From positions 1 through 30,813 of the forward strand of contig ML014316.1 of assembly GCA_003615045.1 (NCBI GenBank): a DNA stretch of 30,813 bases, written 5' to 3'. The notes beneath the pieces are model-generated. The model was not told the DNA's origin. It did no database searches and saw only the letters and a program-made list of their open reading frames with translations. Positions 26,360-30,813 of the stretch are shown in pieces (positions within the stretch are counted from its first letter, which is position 1; the number at the start of each line of letters is the position of its first letter). Origin of the DNA: Caulochytrium protostelioides. Lineage: Eukaryota > Chytridiomycota > Caulochytriomycetes > Caulochytriales > Caulochytriaceae. The translations under genes were made by a program, and so were the position numbers.

Positions 26360-29215
26360 TTAGGACGCCGCTGACGCGGGGGCGGCGGTGGTCTCGGCGG
26401 CCGCGGGGGCCGTCTCGACGGCCTCCGCATTTTCGGCGGCATGGCGAGCCGCGCGGGCGGCGGCCTCGGCAGACGCGGCCTGGTAGACGGCCCAGACGCC
26501 GGTCATATCGCGCACCGTCGTGAAGGCCTGGAGCGTCCCGTCCGTGACGGTCTTTCTCCTGGCTTGGACGGCGCCGACGACGTCCCCGACGACGGCGACG
26601 CAGCGGTCCTTCATCTCGCCGGTGGTGAGCGTGCCCTGGCGGTAGCGGGCCTCGAGGTCGGCGAGCTCGGCGTCGTCGTCGAGGAAGAAGGTGAGGTACG
26701 CGTACGCGACGTCGACGTCGGGGTTGCCGCCCAGGCGCGCGTGCTCCTCGCGCGAGACCTGGCCGCCCGAGAACGCATGCTTGCGGATCTTGTTTTTGAT
26801 CTGTGCCGGCGTGTCCGAGAGGTAGACGGCGGAGTTGGGGTCCGAGGCGGACATCTTGGTGCCGTGGCCCTGCAGCGCCGGGAAGAACTTGGAGTGGACG
26901 AGCGCCGGCTTGCGGAGCTTGAGGCGTGCGGCCACGTCGCGCGTGAGGCGGAAGTACGGGTCCTGATCGATGGCGCAATTATGGACGACCGCACCGTTGG
27001 CGATGAAGTACGGTGTCTGCGTGTTGACGGTAAGGTCATAGCATTGCACAGGCTCGCTCGGCTTGAAGCGGCGGATGCGCGCAACGCGGAGGTTGAAAAC
27101 AGGCAGCGTGGTAGCCTCGCGGGGTCCGACGTACTTGCGGATACGCGCGTTTTGGGATGCTGCCTGATCGACCACTGCCTTGGCAGTGGACAGCGGAACC
27201 GTCTCTTGCACGCCAAACCACTCTAACGCACCAGCGCTCACGAGGAACTCGTCCGCGCTCATCAGGAGGTTACGGTCGACCGAAACGGGGATCTCAGCAC
27301 GGCCATTGCGCTTTCTGTCGTTCTGCTCCGCCTGCACGTTCGTTTCGACGTAGCGCATGTGCGATTGGTATGCCGACCATACCGCAGACTTGAGCGCCTT
27401 GTCGTGGCAGAAGCGGTAGCCGATTGCCGACACAAACTGCGCCGCGTCCGCGTTGCTGTTGTACACCAGCTCCCACTCCACATGATCCTTTTGAAGAGGC
27501 ACACGGCGCATATGCACGGAAACGCCGAACATGTCGAACAGCGGGATCAGCATCGCCATCTTGCGCTCCAGCTCAGCGGAGAGGTGCTGTTTACAGGTCT
27601 GTTTGATCGCCACCTCCATCATGAAGCCATGCTTGTGCGCCAGGTGTGGCGTCGCCAGCAGATACGCTAAGTGTCCGTCCGCGCCCATCAGGCCAGCCAG
27701 GAACTCACGAACAACCGGCTGCGGGCATCCGGTATCGATCACGAACCGCGGCCACGTCGTCTCCTGGTCGGTGCAACGGCCACGAGACGGGTCCTCCAAC
27801 CCGATGATCATGCGCGCCAGCTGCGACGGCAGGACCAGCGCATACGCGCGGTGAGTGCTTGACTTGCCCTCGCCGCACGGAATCTCGCTCACTTCGTCGT
27901 GGATTTCGGGATTGTAGGTCGGGACAAACAGACGAATGTCAGCAGCCACGGCATGGGCGTCCATGTGCGTGCCGATCTTGATCTTGATGTGGTCGGGCGT
28001 GTGGCTAACCGAGCCGTCACCTTGAATGAAACCCACAAGGCGTGCGAATGCCAGCGTCTTGGACATGGCCTCAGCCGTATCGAAGCGGAGCGTCGAGTCA
28101 CCTGTTGTCAGGCTCCAGTCCGCCACGGGCGCGTCGTTGGCGACTACGCCACCCAGGTTCACGGCAACACGCTGACCCACCTGCAGGGTCGCCGCAGCGC
28201 AGTCTTGGTAGGCATCTTCCGTCACGGTGACGAAGGGATGCTCAGGCGTGCAGACAATCTCGCGGCCGTCCTCGAGGATCAGCTCGACGAGCTCTGCAGA
28301 GGGCGGAGTGCGAGGGAGCGCGGTCACGGCCGCGGTGGTGATGCACTGCTGCTCACGATCCCACGTGAGCACGGTGTCGCCCTCTCGCACTTTCTCGATC
28401 GGCAGGCTCAGGCCCGTAGCGAGCGTCACGGGAGTCCCGGCAACGAAACAGGGCACCAGGCAGTGGGCGTTCGATTTCGGCCCAAAGACATGCGGGAACG
28501 TCGAGGAGAAGGCCGGGCATGCTTGGACGGCGACGAAGGCGAGTTTGCCCACGTTGTCCATGTCTTTGAACCCGAAGGCCGCCTTGCTCGTGCTCGTTGT
28601 GATGCACTTCTGGATGCGGACGACGTTCTGGTAGAAGTCGGGGTTCATGTAGCTCAGGTTCGAGAAAATAAACGTGTTGGCGGGATCGAACCCGAACGCG
28701 ATGATGTCCTTGGCGTTCTCGTTCGCAAAGCGCAGCGCGGCGTCCATCTTGAGCTCCTGCTTAAAGAGGAACTTTTCGTCATCGGTGAGTTGGATCACGA
28801 GCGGCACGTGGAAGACGTCCTGCAGCCACTTGCAGAAGATAAAGGGCACCATGTGGCCGACGTGCATCGCGCCGCTGCTCGGCCCGCGGCCCGTGTACAG
28901 ATACCACGGCTTCCCCTGCTCGTGGCAGTCGAGGATGTGGCTCAGCTCGCGGTGGGAGAAAAAGATGCCGCGGCGCAAGAAGCGGTGCGGCGCGACGCCC
29001 GTGAGCCGCTCGAAGCGCGCCAGCAACGCCGCATCGATCGGCCGCGTGCCAAAGTGCTTGATCAGCAGCGTGTAGTCAATCGCCTGCAGCCGGCCGTCGA
29101 CGCCCTCGGCGCCCTGGACCTCCCACGGCGTGACGGTCTGCTCATGCGGATGGGGTTGCGCGGCGGCGGCCGGCGCCGTCGCAGGCGACTCGGACGCGTG
29201 TGATGATTCCGCCAT
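26360..29215 (-). CDS. WRS1: cytosolic tryptophanyl-tRNA synthetase containing an intein
   Basis: A class I synthetase that charges tRNA-Trp. The precursor is 951 residues: N-extein 1-255, intein 256-746, C-extein 747-951. Removing the intein leaves 460 residues, the normal eukaryotic cytosolic size. N-extein signatures: HVGH (the HIGH motif) at 118-121, then VPLVIQLTDDEKFLF and NAKDIIAFGFD. The C-extein starts CAIDQDPYFR and contains TKMSASDPNS (the KMSKS motif) and KHAFSGG, all typical of the eukaryotic enzyme. The start at 29215 is preferred because homology-like sequence begins soon after. The frame is open a further 174 codons to an ATG at 29737, whose first 40 codons are Arg-rich and acid-free like a mitochondrial presequence, so an alternative start is possible. 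No intron is needed anywhere. It is divergent from the TFIIIC gene. Confidence 0.95.
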   Translation of the reverse strand: MAESSHASESPATAPAAAAQPHPHEQTVTPWEVQGAEGVDGRLQAIDYTLLIKHFGTRPIDAALLARFERLTGVAPHRFLRRGIFFSHRELSHILDCHEQGKPWYLYTGRGPSSGAMHVGHMVPFIFCKWLQDVFHVPLVIQLTDDEKFLFKQELKMDAALRFANENAKDIIAFGFDPANTFIFSNLSYMNPDFYQNVVRIQKCITTSTSKAAFGFKDMDNVGKLAFVAVQACPAFSSTFPHVFGPKSNAHCLVPCFVAGTPVTLATGLSLPIEKVREGDTVLTWDREQQCITTAAVTALPRTPPSAELVELILEDGREIVCTPEHPFVTVTEDAYQDCAAATLQVGQRVAVNLGGVVANDAPVADWSLTTGDSTLRFDTAEAMSKTLAFARLVGFIQGDGSVSHTPDHIKIKIGTHMDAHAVAADIRLFVPTYNPEIHDEVSEIPCGEGKSSTHRAYALVLPSQLARMIIGLEDPSRGRCTDQETTWPRFVIDTGCPQPVVREFLAGLMGADGHLAYLLATPHLAHKHGFMMEVAIKQTCKQHLSAELERKMAMLIPLFDMFGVSVHMRRVPLQKDHVEWELVYNSNADAAQFVSAIGYRFCHDKALKSAVWSAYQSHMRYVETNVQAEQNDRKRNGRAEIPVSVDRNLLMSADEFLVSAGALEWFGVQETVPLSTAKAVVDQAASQNARIRKYVGPREATTLPVFNLRVARIRRFKPSEPVQCYDLTVNTQTPYFIANGAVVHNCAIDQDPYFRLTRDVAARLKLRKPALVHSKFFPALQGHGTKMSASDPNSAVYLSDTPAQIKNKIRKHAFSGGQVSREEHARLGGNPDVDVAYAYLTFFLDDDAELADLEARYRQGTLTTGEMKDRCVAVVGDVVGAVQARRKTVTDGTLQAFTTVRDMTGVWAVYQAASAEAAARAARHAAENAEAVETAPAAAETTAAPASAAS
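26978..28450 (-). mobile_element. intein with LAGLIDADG homing endonuclease in TrpRS
   Basis: 491 in-frame residues that do not belong to TrpRS. Block A starts at Cys1 (CFVAGTPVTLATG). Block B is REIVCTPEHPFVTV (63-76) with the T-x-x-H pair Thr68/His71. Endonuclease block C is LVGFIQGDGS (138-147, catalytic Asp145) and block E is LAGLMGADG (251-259, Asp258). Block F is CYDLTVNTQTPYFIANG (470-486), and block G ends in His490-Asn491, followed by Cys+1 of the host. All residues needed for class 1 splicing are present, and the endonuclease retains both acidic residues, so the element may still home. The insertion separates LVP from CAIDQDPYFR in the tryptophan-binding core, so unspliced enzyme should be inactive. 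GC content is visibly lower than in the exteins (about 52% in one 60-base line at 27481 against about 68% at 26641), which suggests acquisition from elsewhere. Confidence 0.96.
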
Positions 29216-29986
29216 CGCGCCTCCACAGATGAGGGTTGTGAGCGGACGTCTACCCCAGAAGGAATCAAGGCGGTGGAAGTGACGCTCCGAGAGGTATACG
29301 GCAGCAACAGTGGGAACCGTGTAGAGCAGCAGCAGCGAGCAGCCAAGAGCACCGAGCGGACCAGCACGAGGCGAAGCGTCCGGAAGCGGGGTCGTCGTGA
29401 TGGCGCGGCGCGGCACGAGGCCCAGCGCGAAGGCCCATCGGGCCGATGCAGATGGCCGCCTGCTGCGGCGGGCCGCAAGGGCCACCTCGTCGGACCCTGT
29501 GGCCGTGATATCCGCATGGCGGCGCGCCGCATACCGCGCTGTCGCCCGCCATACGTCGCCGTCACTCGCCATCCCGCGCCGTGCCCAGCGCCTCTCTTCC
29601 CTCGGCGGCCATCCGACGAATCTCCGCTGGATGATGGCGCCAAGGGGGGAGACGGGGGATGGTGAGGCGGGTCCGAGCGCGATGTGGCGCAGCACGGCAC
29701 GGCACGGGGCAAGAGCGGCCCATACCTGGCGGACCACGAGGCCGATCCAACGCTTATCGGCGCTTCGCGCGGTCCTCCTGGTCGCGGCAGCTCCTCTTCC
29801 GCAGGATCGGCCGTCGCGACGGCGCGGCGCCTCAACTGGAGCCGGTCTTAGCGGACGCCGTCATCTTTGCGCGGGCTGTCGCCAGGGCTCAGGTGCACCC
29901 TTGACGGAGCGTCCGTGGCGCCGCCAGACGTCTCCTTTCGCTCACCTCGCACTCGCCCACTCCCATCCCACGGGCCCGCCGCGACC
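29216..29986. promoter_or_regulatory. divergent promoter region, TrpRS / TFIIIC subunit
   Basis: 771 bases separate the two start codons and must contain both promoters. Part of it (to 29737) is also an open minus-strand frame joined to TrpRS. No TATA box is obvious. The shared region could co-regulate tRNA charging and Pol III transcription, but that is inference. Confidence 0.45.
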
Positions 29987-30796
29987 ATGCCGGTCTCGCC
30001 GATGCCACTCGATGGGACATCCCGGCCTGCGGTCACCCCTCCGGCCGCCGCCGTCGATGATGACGATCACTATGCCAGCGACTACGACCCCGACACCGAC
30101 TGCGAAGAGACGGTCGCGTACCTCCATCTGGATACGCAGCGCCATCTCCCGGACACGCTGATGGAGCAGGCCGCGCAGGCTGCCGGCCCGGACCCCGTCC
30201 AGACCCTTGCGAACACGCTGCGCCCGGCGGCATCGGCGGCGGCATCGGCGGCGGCTGGGGCTGCGGCGGCATCGGCCCCCGCGTCGACGGCCTCGCCGGC
30301 CGGCCGCGGCCCCCGGCTCGCCCTCGCCGGCCTCGTCGGGTTCGAAGCGCCGCGCACGCACGCCGCCGGCCGTGCCGCCGCCGCCGCCGCCGCCGCCCGG
30401 CCGCCGCCGTCGGATGAGATCCTTCTGCGGGTCGCGGACCACGTGCTCAAGGGCACGCCGGCACGGACTGTGGGCACGGACCTCATTTTCGAGATCGTGC
30501 CGCCGCCGGCGGCGTCGGCGTCGGCGGCAGCGGCGGCGGCGGCGGCGGCCGCGCCATCGCCGTCCGCATCGCCGTCCGCATCGCCGTCCGCATCGCCGTC
30601 CGCATCGCCGTCCGCATCGCCGACGCCCGTGGCCGCGGCCGCCGGGACGGCCGCGGCGGGCGGCGCCCACGCGACCCTCGCCTTCGTTGGCGCGACGACG
30701 GCGAAAGTCGCTTTTCGTCCGGTGCTGCTCGCGCCGCGGGTGGCCGCCGCGGGCGGCGCGCCCGGGGGAGCGGCCGCGCCGGCCGCGCCGCGCTAG
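29987..30796 (+). CDS. TFIIIC tau55/GTF3C6-type subunit
   Basis: A protein of 269 residues from the ATG at 29987, which has a Kozak-like GCGACCATG; the frame is open 40 codons further upstream. TFIIIC binds the A and B boxes of tRNA genes and recruits TFIIIB for RNA polymerase III. The small tau55-related domain is recognisable as scattered conserved pieces. These are ETVAYLHLD near the N-terminus, PRLALAGLVGFEAP, then GTDLIFEIVP, then ATLAFVGATTAKVAFRPVLLAP near the end, matching the beta-barrel order of that domain (with the G-T-x-L-I-F-E signature). Ala/Ser/Pro-rich inserts, including a 12-bp coding repeat, separate the strands. The acidic DDDDHYASDYDPDTDCEE stretch precedes the domain. 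The call rests on short motifs, so confidence is moderate. It is divergent from TrpRS. Confidence 0.7.
   Translation: MPVSPMPLDGTSRPAVTPPAAAVDDDDHYASDYDPDTDCEETVAYLHLDTQRHLPDTLMEQAAQAAGPDPVQTLANTLRPAASAAASAAAGAAAASAPASTASPAGRGPRLALAGLVGFEAPRTHAAGRAAAAAAAARPPPSDEILLRVADHVLKGTPARTVGTDLIFEIVPPPAASASAAAAAAAAAAPSPSASPSASPSASPSASPSASPTPVAAAAGTAAAGGAHATLAFVGATTAKVAFRPVLLAPRVAAAGGAPGGAAAPAAPR
30557..30616. repeat. 12-bp coding tandem repeat, 5 units
   Basis: TCGCCGTCCGCA is repeated five times without a mismatch, encoding a Ser-Pro-Ser-Ala repeat in a loop of the TFIIIC subunit. Confidence 0.95.
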
Positions 30797-30813
30797 GCGT
30801 CCGTGGCCGCGTC

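Noticed and set aside
26978-28450. Treating the TrpRS insertion as a spliceosomal intron or as two separate genes
   Set aside because: The frame stays open through all 491 codons, and both ends match intein splicing blocks (Cys1 and His-Asn-Cys) rather than GT...AG.

Overview
The window looks like nuclear DNA of a GC-rich eukaryote, most likely a fungus. The recognisable genes are eukaryote-specific (NAF1, a TFIIIC tau55/GTF3C6-type subunit, a cytosolic-type tryptophanyl-tRNA synthetase, a bromodomain-ankyrin protein) or typical of fungi (HRQ1 helicase, a GPI-type eight-cysteine surface protein). The coding frames run uninterrupted for up to 1.4 thousand codons, so introns are rare or absent here. 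Proteins carry many Ala/Pro/Ser-rich linkers and short tandem-repeat tracts. An early-diverging, chytrid-like fungus would fit, but the species cannot be fixed from the sequence.

Layout. 1-2960 is an AT-rich, apparently gene-free block with small repeats; composition changes sharply near 2960. 3865-8130 (+) is a large unrecognised protein with recurring Cys-His-Cys segments. 8131-11035 is a graveyard: two degraded Fanzor-like (eukaryotic TnpB relative) fragments lie head to head, an N-terminal part on the minus strand and a C-terminal RuvC part on the plus strand. 11036-13297 (-) is NAF1. 13298-14730 is mostly non-coding, with a tandem repeat and one small open frame. 14731-15411 (+) is a secreted eight-cysteine protein. 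15616-17169 (-) is a cystathionine beta-synthase-like protein that has lost its catalytic signature. 18158-22516 (-) is HRQ1, 22931-25642 (-) a bromodomain-ankyrin protein, 26360-29215 (-) tryptophanyl-tRNA synthetase, and 29987-30796 (+) a TFIIIC subunit.

The most striking object is a 491-residue intein inside tryptophanyl-tRNA synthetase (26978-28450). It carries complete splicing blocks and a two-motif LAGLIDADG homing endonuclease, and sits between Pro and Cys of the most conserved tryptophan-site segment of the enzyme. The synthetase should be inactive until the intein splices. I know of no described nuclear tryptophanyl-tRNA synthetase intein, but novelty has to be checked by search.

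Several genes converge on RNA biology: NAF1 (H/ACA snoRNP assembly), TFIIIC (tRNA/5S transcription) and TrpRS (tRNA charging). The last two are divergently transcribed from one intergenic region. HRQ1 serves DNA repair and genome stability, and the bromodomain protein chromatin remodelling.
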